From contig SVLE01000012.1 in assembly GCA_015068065.1 (NCBI GenBank), positions 1 to 41,428 of the forward strand: a stretch of 41,428 bases of DNA, read 5' to 3'. How positions within the stretch are numbered: position 1 is the first letter of the stretch; every line of letters starts with the position of its first letter. Of the stretch, positions 9,124-17,280 are shown piece after piece. The notes under the pieces were generated by a model. It was given only the letters and a program-made list of their open reading frames with translations, was not told the DNA's origin and made no database searches. Both the position numbers and the translations under genes were made by a program. Source of the DNA: Oscillospiraceae bacterium. GTDB lineage: Bacteria; Bacillota; Clostridia; Oscillospirales; Oscillospiraceae.

Positions 9124-9154
9124 TTGACTGTAAACCTACTTGATGGCTTATTGT
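9124..9154 (+). promoter_or_regulatory. Putative MerR-type promoter with long spacer (TTGACT-N19-TATTGT)
   Basis: TTGACT 9124-9129, TATTGT 9149-9154; imperfect dyad GTAAACC...GGCTTAT in the spacer. Confidence 0.45.
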
Positions 9155-9186
9155 ATAGGCAGAAACCGCCGAAGGGAGGCATACAT

Positions 9187-10701
9187 ATGACCATTAAAGA
9201 GATCGAACAGACCACCGGCCTGCCCCGGGCCAGTGTGCGCTTTTACGAGAGCGAGGGCTTCATTTCCCCCACCCGTGGCGAGAACGGCTACCGGAACTAC
9301 GCCCAATCCGATTTGGACACCCTATTAAAAATCAAGCTCCTGCGTAGGCTGGACATCCCGCTGGAGGACATCCACGCTCTGCAAAAGGACCAGCTTTCTC
9401 TGGACAGTGTGCTGTCCTGCGCCCTGACCCGTCTGGAGCAAGAGACGGCCCATTTGGAGCAGGCCCGGGAGTTGTGCCGCGCCCTGCGGCAGGAGCAGTC
9501 CAGCTACGCAACCCTGAATCCCCGTCCCTACTTACAGCGGCTGGACACCCCCGCCCCCACCGCGGAGGAGGCCGTCCCCCAGCCCACCTACGACCGCCTG
9601 CCCGAGGCACACTGTCCCTTCCGCCGGTACTTTGCCCGCAACTTCGACCTGTTTCTTTACAATGTCCTGTTTCTGCTGTTCTGTGATCTGGTTCTGCGGA
9701 TCAACACCGCCAGCGGTCACCCGGCACTACGTCTTTGCATAGGGCTGGTTTCCATGGGTCTGACCCTGCTGCTGGAGCCACTGATGCTCCACTTCTTCTG
9801 CACCACCCCCGGCAAATACCTCTTTGGTCTGAAGATCACTCGTGGCGACGGCAGCCCCCTTGGGCTGGGCGAGGCCTTTTCCCGCACCATGGGCGTTCTG
9901 GTCCGGGGCATGGGTCTGGGCCTGCCCATCATCGCCACCATTACCCACGGCTACTCCCTGTACCAGATCTACAAGGGGCACCGCCTGGGCTGGGACTATG
10001 ATCTGGACGCGGTGGCCTACTGGGACGGCAGCCGTCCACATCAGTCCTACTGGGAGTCCTCCAAAAGCTATCTGAAGCTCGTCGCCGCCGCTGTGCTGAC
10101 GGCAGGTTGCTTTTTTGCCCTGTTCCAAAGCCAGACACAGGCTATGGCCCCCATCCATCAAGGGGATATGACCGTGTCCCAGTTCGTGGAAAACTACAAC
10201 GACACCCGCCGTTTCCGGTTGCAGGCTGATCAGCGGCTGGACAGTCTGCTCACCGACAGCGGAGCCTTTGAGAACCTGCCCGCCCCCAACAATGTCATCA
10301 TCGTTGATCCCTTTGAAGATGCACCCCCGCTGAAATTCGACTTCCGGACAGACCCCTCAGACGGCCTGCTCAAAGAAGTGTCCTTCTCCTATTATGCTGA
10401 GAACGTCACCACCTCCATCCCCGTAGAGGAGATGGCCGCGGTGGTATGGTCTCTTCTCTACGGGCGGGAGGACATTTCCAAGGGCGAGCTGAATCAGGTG
10501 CATAATGCGATCATCAAGCTGTCCGACACATCTGTGCCTTCGGATCGCATTTCCTATCATCACGATTTTGAGGGGGCGAAAGTGGACTTCACCATGACCA
10601 CCAGTCAAGGTTACGCCTTTACCTCCTGGGGCACGCTTTTCCCGCTCCCAGGTACTCAGGCCACCTGTCAGATGGAGTTTTCTGTTTCCCTCACAAACTG
10701 A
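9187..10701 (+). CDS. MerR-family HTH regulator fused to an RDD membrane domain and a C-terminal probable extracytoplasmic domain
   Basis: N-terminus MTIKEIEQTTGLPRASVRFYESEGFISPTRGENGYRNYAQSDLDTLLKIKLLRRLDIPLEDI is MerR wHTH; RYFARNFDLFLYNVLFLLF...GKYLFGLKITRGDGSPLGLGEAFSRTMGVLV is RDD-like; final TM (LVAAAVLTAGCFFALF) and ~180-aa tail. Confidence 0.85.
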   Translation: MTIKEIEQTTGLPRASVRFYESEGFISPTRGENGYRNYAQSDLDTLLKIKLLRRLDIPLEDIHALQKDQLSLDSVLSCALTRLEQETAHLEQARELCRALRQEQSSYATLNPRPYLQRLDTPAPTAEEAVPQPTYDRLPEAHCPFRRYFARNFDLFLYNVLFLLFCDLVLRINTASGHPALRLCIGLVSMGLTLLLEPLMLHFFCTTPGKYLFGLKITRGDGSPLGLGEAFSRTMGVLVRGMGLGLPIIATITHGYSLYQIYKGHRLGWDYDLDAVAYWDGSRPHQSYWESSKSYLKLVAAAVLTAGCFFALFQSQTQAMAPIHQGDMTVSQFVENYNDTRRFRLQADQRLDSLLTDSGAFENLPAPNNVIIVDPFEDAPPLKFDFRTDPSDGLLKEVSFSYYAENVTTSIPVEEMAAVVWSLLYGREDISKGELNQVHNAIIKLSDTSVPSDRISYHHDFEGAKVDFTMTTSQGYAFTSWGTLFPLPGTQATCQMEFSVSLTN

Positions 10702-10717
10702 CCCCCCACATTACGTC

Positions 10718-10747
10718 AAAAACAGCCGCCTTTGGCGGCTGTTTTTT
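10718..10747 (+). terminator. Rho-independent terminator
   Basis: AAAAACAGCCGCC-ttt-GGCGGCTGTTTTTT. Confidence 0.9.
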
Positions 10748-10760
10748 GGCTGTTACGGCA

Positions 10761-10789
10761 TTGACACTCCACCGCCGCTTTCGTATAAT
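10761..10789 (+). promoter_or_regulatory. Consensus sigma70 promoter of serC-serA (TTGACA-N17-TATAAT)
   Basis: TTGACA 10761-10766; TATAAT 10784-10789; 17-bp spacer. Confidence 0.85.
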
Positions 10790-10855
10790 AAAGTAGTTCT
10801 ATTTTATTATAGAGTATTATCCTATCCGATCATACTTTGAAAGGGGATTCATCTC

Positions 10856-11941
10856 ATGAGCAACGATCGTGTCTACAACTTTTCCGCCGGCCCCTCCATG
10901 CTTCCGCTGTCTGTACTTCAGCGCGCGGGCGCGGAGATCACCAACTATGGCGGCTCAGGCATGTCAGTGATGGAGATGAGTCACCGATCTAAAGTGTTCC
11001 AAACTATTTTTGACGACACACAGGAGAAGTTCCGCCGTCTTCTGGGCGTACCCGAGGGGTACAAGGTCCTGTTCCTGCAGACCGGCGCCACCGGCCAGTT
11101 CTCCATGATCCCCCTGAACCTGATGAGCCTGACGGGCAAAGCGGACTACGCCGTGACCGGCAACTTCTCCACCCTCGCCGCCAAAGAGGCCAAAAAGTAC
11201 GGCACCGTCAACATTGCCGCTGACACCTCCGACTGCAACCACACCCGCATCCCCGTCCAGTCCGAACTGAAGCTGGACTCGGACGCTTCCTATTTCTACT
11301 ACTGTGCCAACAACACCATCTACGGTACCGAGTGGCAGTACGTTCCGGAAACTGGCAAGGTGCCGTTGGTGTGCGATATGTCCTCCGACATCATGTCCCG
11401 CCCCGTGGATGTGTCCAAGTACGGCATCATCTACGCCGGTGCTCAGAAGAACATGGCTCCCGCCGGTCTGACCGTGGTGGTCATCCGGGAGGATCTGGCC
11501 GGCCACGAGCTGCCCTACACCCCCATCATGATGAACTACAAGACCATGATCGACAAGGACTCCATGTACAACACCCCTCCCTGCTGGTGCATCTACATGC
11601 TGGGCCTCATGCTGGACTGGGTGGACGAACAGGGCGGTGTCGCCGGAATCGAGAAGATCAAGGGTGCCAAAGCCGCTATGCTGTACGACACGCTGGACAA
11701 CTCCAAGCTGTTTACTTGCCCCGCTCAGCCCGGGTCCCGCTCCGATATGAACGTGGCCTTCCGCACCGAGTCCGCCGAGCTGGACGCCAAGTTCATCGAC
11801 CAGGCCTCCGCCGCCGGATTTGTCAACCTGAAGGGTCACCGTAACGTGGGCGGCATGCGTGCCTCCATCTATAATGCCATGCCCACCGACGGTGTGGAGA
11901 AGCTGTGCGACTTTATCAAGACCTTTGATAAGAACAATTAA
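10856..11941 (+). CDS. serC: Phosphoserine aminotransferase
   Basis: VYNFSAGPSMLPLSVLQRAGAEI...GMSVMEMSHRS...YAGAQKNMAPAGLTVVVIREDL. Confidence 0.97.
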   Translation: MSNDRVYNFSAGPSMLPLSVLQRAGAEITNYGGSGMSVMEMSHRSKVFQTIFDDTQEKFRRLLGVPEGYKVLFLQTGATGQFSMIPLNLMSLTGKADYAVTGNFSTLAAKEAKKYGTVNIAADTSDCNHTRIPVQSELKLDSDASYFYYCANNTIYGTEWQYVPETGKVPLVCDMSSDIMSRPVDVSKYGIIYAGAQKNMAPAGLTVVVIREDLAGHELPYTPIMMNYKTMIDKDSMYNTPPCWCIYMLGLMLDWVDEQGGVAGIEKIKGAKAAMLYDTLDNSKLFTCPAQPGSRSDMNVAFRTESAELDAKFIDQASAAGFVNLKGHRNVGGMRASIYNAMPTDGVEKLCDFIKTFDKNN

Positions 11942-11955
11942 AAGAGGGTATTGCC

Positions 11956-13128
11956 ATGTATCGCATTAAAACGCTGAATAAGATCTCCTCCTCCGGTCTG
12001 AGCCATCTGGATAAAAGCCGTTTTCAGGTTGGCAACGATGTGGAGAACGAGGACGGCATTCTGGTGCGTTCTGCCCAGATGCATGATTATGAGTTCCCCG
12101 AGGCGCTGCGCGCCATCGCCCGCGCCGGTGCCGGCACCAACAACATCCCCATTGACCGCTGTTCCGAGGCGGGCATTGTGGTCTTCAACACCCCCGGTGC
12201 CAACGCAAACGCCGTAAAGGAGCTGGTGCTGGCTGCTCTGCTCATCTCCTCCCGTGATATTCTGGGCGGTGCCGAATGGGTGCAGGAGCAGGCTCACACC
12301 CCCAATGTGGAGCTTCCCGCCGCCGTGGAGAAGGGCAAATCCGCTTTCGCCGGTCCCGAGGTGTACCACAAGACCCTGGGCGTGATTGGTCTGGGTGCCA
12401 TCGGTGCTCTGGTGGCCAACGACGCTTTGAAGCTGGGCATGGACGTGTACGGCTACGATCCCTATCTGTCTGTGGATGCCGCCCTGCGTCTGGACCGCCA
12501 CGTACATGTAGTCAAGGACGTGAACGAGCTGTTCAAGGTGTGCGACTATATCACCCTGCACATCCCCTACCTCCCCTCCACCAAGGACTTTATCAACGAG
12601 GAATCCATCTCCAAGATGAAGGGCAACGTGCGCATTCTCAATCTGGCCCGTGGCGAGCTGGTATGCGACGACGATATGATCGCTGCGCTGGAGTCCGGCC
12701 GTGTGGGCAAGTATGTCACCGACTTCCCCAACGACAAGATCGCCACGGCGAAGAATGTCATCGCCCTGCCCCATCTGGGCGCTTCCACTCCGGAGAGCGA
12801 GGAGAACTGCGCCGTCATGGCGGTGCGGGAGCTGGAGGATTATCTGGTCAACGGCAACATCCGCAACAGCGTCAACCTTCCCGACCTGTCTCAGGAGCGC
12901 AGCGGCATTGCCCGTCTGTGCCTGATCCACAAGAATGTGCCCGCCATGCTGACCAGCATCATGACCACGCTGTCCGATGACGGTATCAACGTGGAGAACA
13001 TGATTAACAAATCCAAAAAGGACTACGCTTACACCATGGTGGATGTGAACACCCGCATCACCGACGAAGTAGCCAACGAGCTGCGGGCCATCCCCGGTGT
13101 GATCCGGGTGAGAGTTCTCAATCACTGA
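11956..13128 (+). CDS. serA: D-3-phosphoglycerate dehydrogenase (short form with C-terminal ACT-like domain)
   Basis: RAGAGTNNIP, GVIGLGAIGALVANDA, NLARGELVCDDDM, HLGASTPESEENCA; C-terminal ACT-like segment; 14 nt after serC. Confidence 0.93.
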   Translation: MYRIKTLNKISSSGLSHLDKSRFQVGNDVENEDGILVRSAQMHDYEFPEALRAIARAGAGTNNIPIDRCSEAGIVVFNTPGANANAVKELVLAALLISSRDILGGAEWVQEQAHTPNVELPAAVEKGKSAFAGPEVYHKTLGVIGLGAIGALVANDALKLGMDVYGYDPYLSVDAALRLDRHVHVVKDVNELFKVCDYITLHIPYLPSTKDFINEESISKMKGNVRILNLARGELVCDDDMIAALESGRVGKYVTDFPNDKIATAKNVIALPHLGASTPESEENCAVMAVRELEDYLVNGNIRNSVNLPDLSQERSGIARLCLIHKNVPAMLTSIMTTLSDDGINVENMINKSKKDYAYTMVDVNTRITDEVANELRAIPGVIRVRVLNH

Positions 13129-13130
13129 CA

Positions 13131-13166
13131 AAAAATCCCTCTGCCTACAGGCAGAGGGATTTTTAT
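13131..13166. terminator. Bidirectional terminator between serA and the convergent SGNH hydrolase gene
   Basis: AAAAATCCCTCTGCCT-aca-GGCAGAGGGATTTTTAT. Confidence 0.9.
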
Positions 13167-13171
13167 GTTCA

Positions 13172-13861
13172 TTACAGCAGTTCGTCCAAAGCCTCACGGA
13201 AGATGGGGCCGAGAATGTCGTAGCCCGCCTGATTGGGGTGGACCTTGTCATCCACAAAAATATCCTCGCGGACCTTGCGGAAGTTACCCACATCCTCCGA
13301 AGTCTCAAAGAATTCCGGACGATTCCACAGCTCGATAACCTTGGTATCCTCATGGGTCTGTGCGTAAATATGAACCATCTCATTGTAAACTCTGTGCCTG
13401 CGCAGGAAGTGGTTCCAACTGTCGGGTTCGGGATCGTTTTTGTGGTTGGGACGGGGATGATCCTCCACGATATACAGCTTGATGCCGGGGAAGTCGGCAC
13501 GGGCCCAGGCCAGTATACGTGCCAGCGCGTTCATCACTTCCTCAGGACTGTAGCCATATGCAACATCGTTGGCAAAGGTGGCCACCACCAGAGCACGGGG
13601 TTCCCAGGGGCGCACCATACGATCATAGTAGTAGAGCAGTTCCTCAGAAGTAGAGCTACCAAAGCCGTGGTTGACCACCGCCAGAGAGCCGTCCTTCATG
13701 CGGATATCCTCATCCATGCGGCGGAAGCCGTACTCGGTAGCACCCCAGCGGGTGAACAGGGAGTGTCCATAGAACAGGATCTTCCCCTTTTCAACGGGCT
13801 CCTGCTCATAGGCGACAATGGATTTTTCCAACGATTTCAGATCCATGGGAATATCAAACAT
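13172..13861 (-). CDS. SGNH/GDSL-type hydrolase family protein
   Basis: ILFYGHSLFTRWG (block I, Ser), NHGFGSST, FANDVAYG (Asn block), DDKVHPNQAGYDIL (Asp/His block). Confidence 0.75.
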   Translation of the reverse strand: MFDIPMDLKSLEKSIVAYEQEPVEKGKILFYGHSLFTRWGATEYGFRRMDEDIRMKDGSLAVVNHGFGSSTSEELLYYYDRMVRPWEPRALVVATFANDVAYGYSPEEVMNALARILAWARADFPGIKLYIVEDHPRPNHKNDPEPDSWNHFLRRHRVYNEMVHIYAQTHEDTKVIELWNRPEFFETSEDVGNFRKVREDIFVDDKVHPNQAGYDILGPIFREALDELL

Positions 13862-13975
13862 TTCTTTTTCCTCCTGCCGTTTCAGCTTGCTTGCAGTCTA
13901 CCACAAGCATTCGGAAAAGGAAATGGTCACCCCAACCAAAATTCGCCTGTTTTTTTGTGCGTTCCGCCACTCCCC

Positions 13976-14632
13976 TTACATTTGTTCCAGCAGGCTGCGG
14001 ATCATCCGGGCGTGGGCCTGTTCCTCCCGTGCAATTTCCTGATACAGCTGACGCAGACATGGGTCCCCGCTCTCCTGCGCCGCCCCCTGATAGGCCGCCG
14101 CCCCCCGCTGTTCCTGAATGAACTGCTCCCGCAGGCCGGTCATCAGATCCATGGGCGGGCGGGTGCCGTTCATATTGGGTGACTGGTAGCGGTCCCCGGT
14201 AATGAGGAAATACGCAGTTCCAAGTCGCTTGGCGTGTCTGCGCTCATCGGCAGCTATAGCTCCCAGCACTTTACTCCCATTTCCTCCCGCCTTGCGTGAC
14301 AGCATCTGATAAGTACGCATATCCTCCGTCTCGCCGTCGATCATCTCTTTCAGCAGGTCCCCATACTGTTTTGATCCGTGCCCCAGACACATCACGTCAT
14401 GCCCCGGCCGCATCTCTTCCCTACGGGGCAGAGCAAGCCCCATTTCCGGCATGCTTTCCACGTCCTGCTGTGTGCGCCGCATATCCCGCGCCTGCTCGTC
14501 GGCGGGCGGATCAATCTGAATGGGGCTGTTGTTGCCGTCAGGCATGACCCGCCGCCACACCCGTTCAAAGGTCTCCCGGTCACAGGAGCACATCTCCTCC
14601 GGCATAGCCGGTGTCATCATATTCTCTTCCAT
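13976..14632 (-). CDS. Ferritin-like (four-helix, di-iron type) domain protein
   Basis: Start moved to ATG 14632 behind GAGGAGGA. Two ExxH motifs: ADERRHAKRLG and REEQAHARMI, with paired helices EMIDGETEDMRTYQ and EQFIQEQRGAAAYQ. Confidence 0.7.
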   Translation of the reverse strand: MEENMMTPAMPEEMCSCDRETFERVWRRVMPDGNNSPIQIDPPADEQARDMRRTQQDVESMPEMGLALPRREEMRPGHDVMCLGHGSKQYGDLLKEMIDGETEDMRTYQMLSRKAGGNGSKVLGAIAADERRHAKRLGTAYFLITGDRYQSPNMNGTRPPMDLMTGLREQFIQEQRGAAAYQGAAQESGDPCLRQLYQEIAREEQAHARMIRSLLEQM

Positions 14633-14757
14633 GAATGTTCCTCCTCCTCGGTCTGCACGCCACCCGGGCGTGTATTTTATCCTATGCCACCGGCTTGCCT
14701 TTTGGCCCAAAACGTGGTAATTTAGATGAGCAAATCACAAAAAGGAGTTCTTCTCTT

Positions 14758-15177
14758 ATGTCACAGGCCTCTCATCTCGCGTCCGACCTGTCCCGCATCA
14801 TCAACCGTTCGGGACAATTCGCTTATGAAAATGGCATCACCGTCACCGACGCCCGTCCCGGCTATGCCGAGGGTGTTCTGGAGGTACGTCCCACTAGTTC
14901 CAATCCCCACGGCACTGTCCACGGCGGCTGTCTGTACACCCTGGCCGACACCGTGGCCGGCACCGCCGCCTGCGCCCACGGCGCCTCCTGCGTCACCGTC
15001 AGCGGCACGATGGAGTTCCTGCGCCCCGCCACCGGCCCAACCATCCGCTGCGTGGCCACCCCCAAGAAGCAGGGACGAACCCTGTCCGTCATGCAGGTGG
15101 TACTGACCGACGATGCAGGCAAGAATGTGGCTACCGGCACCTTCACTTTTTTCATGAGTCAGCCAGAAAAACAGTAA
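14758..15177 (+). CDS. PaaI-type hotdog-fold acyl-CoA thioesterase
   Basis: MSQASHLASDLSRIINRSGQFAYENGITV...NPHGTVHGGCLYTLADTVAGTAA: HGG motif of PaaI thioesterases; RBS aaaggag. Confidence 0.85.
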   Translation: MSQASHLASDLSRIINRSGQFAYENGITVTDARPGYAEGVLEVRPTSSNPHGTVHGGCLYTLADTVAGTAACAHGASCVTVSGTMEFLRPATGPTIRCVATPKKQGRTLSVMQVVLTDDAGKNVATGTFTFFMSQPEKQ

Positions 15178-15202
15178 AACCCTCCTTTTTTCTTGTTTTT
15201 CC

Positions 15203-15231
15203 TTGACATCTGCGCAGGACAGTGATAGGAT
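15203..15231 (+). promoter_or_regulatory. Promoter for the lysine-riboswitch transcript (TTGACA-N17-TAGGAT)
   Basis: TTGACA 15203-15208; TAGGAT 15226-15231. Confidence 0.7.
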
Positions 15232-15246
15232 ACTTGCAATTGAATC

Positions 15247-15465
15247 TGGTTGATAGAGGTGCGGATCCCATGCGTACCCCGGAACAAGGCCAGGCAGCCG
15301 TTCCGGGCGAGAGGGGGCTCCGCCGAAGAAGGCACCGCCTGCCTGGGCGCTGCGTTCTGGGTCGTGGGAGAACATCCCCCGGACTGTCACGAGTTTCGTG
15401 GAGCGCTGTCGTTTCCCCTTTTGGGGATAGTATGTCTGTGGGCGCTCCGTGGGAGCGTCCTTTTT
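15247..15465 (+). promoter_or_regulatory. Lysine riboswitch (L-box) with transcription-terminator expression platform
   Basis: Core GATAGAGGTGCGGATCCCATGCGTA..., GGGGGCTCCGCCGAAG, ACTGTCACGAGTTTCGTGGAGCGCTGTC. Terminator GGGCGCTCC-gtg-GGAGCGTCC-TTTTT (15440-15465). Antiterminator possible: GGAGCGC 15400-15406 with GCGCTCC 15442-15448. Confidence 0.9.
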
Positions 15466-15513
15466 GTTTGTAAAACCCGCGCAAGTGCGCGATAATTATT
15501 GGAGGGAAAAGAA

Positions 15514-17130
15514 ATGAGAACAAGAAACCGTTGGCTCAGCCGTGTAGCCGTCATCATGATGATGGTACTGGCTCTGGCCACCACCGTCTTCGCCACCGGC
15601 GAGGAAGCTGAAGCTGTCAGCAGCTTCTACAACAGCGCCTGGTCCCTGCTGCCCCCGGTCATCGCCATCGTGCTGGCCCTGATCACCAAGGAGGTCTACT
15701 CCTCCCTGTTCATCGGTATCCTGGCCGGTGGTCTGATGTATGCCAACTTCAACTTTGAGGGCACCATCCTGCACGTGTTCAACGATGGTATTATCGCCTC
15801 TGTCACCGACAGCTGGAACATGGGCATCATTGTGTTCCTGATCATTCTGGGTGCTATGGTATGCCTGATGAACAAGGCCGGCGGTTCCGCCGCCTTCGGC
15901 CGCTGGGCCGAGACCCACATCAAGTCCCGCGTGGGTGCGCAGTTGGCCTCCATCCTGCTGGGCTGCCTGATCTTCATTGACGACTACTTCAACTGCCTGA
16001 CCGTGGGCAGCGTAATGCGTCCCGTGACCGACAAGCACAACGTGTCCCGCGCCAAGCTGTCCTACATCATCGACGCCACCGCCGCCCCCGTGTGCATCAT
16101 CGCCCCCATCTCCTCCTGGGCCGCTGCTGTGGCTGGCTTTGCTGAGGATGGTCAGGGCTTCAACCTGTTCCTGCGCGCCATCCCCTATAACTTCTATGCC
16201 CTGCTGACCATCGTGATGATGGTGGGTCTGGTGGTCATGAATGTGGACTTCGGCCCCATGTCCAAGTATGAGAAAAACGCCATCGAGAACGGTGATTTGT
16301 TCTCCGGCTCCAACCCCTACGCCAACGATGAGAACGATGCTGCTTCCGGCAAGGGTATCGTGCTGGATCTGGTCTTCCCCGTGATTTCCCTGATCGTAGC
16401 CTGCGTCATCGGCATGATCTACACCGGCGGTTTCTTCTCCGGTGAGAACTTCATCGACTCCTTCGCCAACTCCGACGCCTCTGTGGGTCTGATGCTTGGC
16501 TCTGCCGTGGCTCTGGTCATCACCATTGCCTACTACATGATTCGCCGTTCCATGAAGTTTAAGGAAATGATGAGCTGCATCCCCGAGGGCTTCAAGGCCA
16601 TGGTGCCCGCCATCCTGATCCTGACCTTCGCCTGGACCCTGAAGGCCATGACCGATTCTCTGGGTGCCAAGGAATATGTTGCCGCTCTGGTTGACAGCGC
16701 CAAGGGCATCACCGTGCTGCTGCCCGTTATCGTGTTCGCCGTGGGTTGCGTACTGGCCTTTGCCACCGGTACCAGTTGGGGCACCTTCGGTATCCTGATC
16801 CCCATCGTGCAGAGCGCTCTGGATATGAGCGAGCCTCTGGCCATCGTGTGCATCTCCGCCTGTATGGCCGGTGCCGTGTGCGGTGACCACTGCTCCCCCA
16901 TCTCCGACACCACCATCATGGCTTCTGCCGGTGCTCAGTGCGACCACGTCAACCACGTGTCCACTCAGCTGCCCTACGCCATCTCCTGTGCTGTCATCTC
17001 CGGTATCGCTTACCTGCTGGCCGGTGTGCTGGGTGTGATGGGTGCCCCCGTCATCATCGCCCTGCCTGTGGGCGTGGTGCTGATGCTGGGCTTCCTGTTT
17101 GTAATGAAGTCCCGCCAGCCTAAGGTGTAA
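15514..17130 (+). CDS. NhaC-family transporter; riboswitch context suggests lysine transport (LysW-like)
   Basis: Start moved to ATG 15514 behind ggaggg. SSLFIGILAGGLMYANFNFEGT...CLIFIDDYFNCLTVGSVMRPVTDKHNVSRAKLSYIIDATAAPVCIIAPISSWAA...FATGTSWGTFGILIPI...CGDHCSPISDTTIMASAGAQCDHVNHV: NhaC superfamily. Confidence 0.88.
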   Translation: MRTRNRWLSRVAVIMMMVLALATTVFATGEEAEAVSSFYNSAWSLLPPVIAIVLALITKEVYSSLFIGILAGGLMYANFNFEGTILHVFNDGIIASVTDSWNMGIIVFLIILGAMVCLMNKAGGSAAFGRWAETHIKSRVGAQLASILLGCLIFIDDYFNCLTVGSVMRPVTDKHNVSRAKLSYIIDATAAPVCIIAPISSWAAAVAGFAEDGQGFNLFLRAIPYNFYALLTIVMMVGLVVMNVDFGPMSKYEKNAIENGDLFSGSNPYANDENDAASGKGIVLDLVFPVISLIVACVIGMIYTGGFFSGENFIDSFANSDASVGLMLGSAVALVITIAYYMIRRSMKFKEMMSCIPEGFKAMVPAILILTFAWTLKAMTDSLGAKEYVAALVDSAKGITVLLPVIVFAVGCVLAFATGTSWGTFGILIPIVQSALDMSEPLAIVCISACMAGAVCGDHCSPISDTTIMASAGAQCDHVNHVSTQLPYAISCAVISGIAYLLAGVLGVMGAPVIIALPVGVVLMLGFLFVMKSRQPKV

Positions 17131-17145
17131 TCCTCTTACTCATTT

Positions 17146-17180
17146 AAAAGGACACGACTGCTCTCAGTCGTGTCCTTTTT
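17146..17180 (+). terminator. Rho-independent terminator
   Basis: AAAAGGACACGACTG-ctct-CAGTCGTGTCCTTTTT. Confidence 0.92.
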
Positions 17181-17280
17181 CTATGGGCAAATTATGATTT
17201 TATACTGGACAAGCCGCCTTTCACGAGATATGATTATAGCACTCGTTTGATGCTTTTATTTTCTGAAAGGGATTTGTGAT

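Noticed and set aside
11938-13500. 520-aa minus-strand ORF
   Set aside because: Mostly antisense to serA, then reads another frame of the SGNH gene and crosses the terminator.
15222-15495. Short ORFs of 81-83 aa
   Set aside because: They cover the lysine riboswitch and its terminator; noncoding RNA explains the sequence better.
15496-16956. 486-aa minus-strand ORF rich in His/Asp/Gly
   Set aside because: Looks metal-binding by composition but is the exact antisense of the NhaC-family gene.
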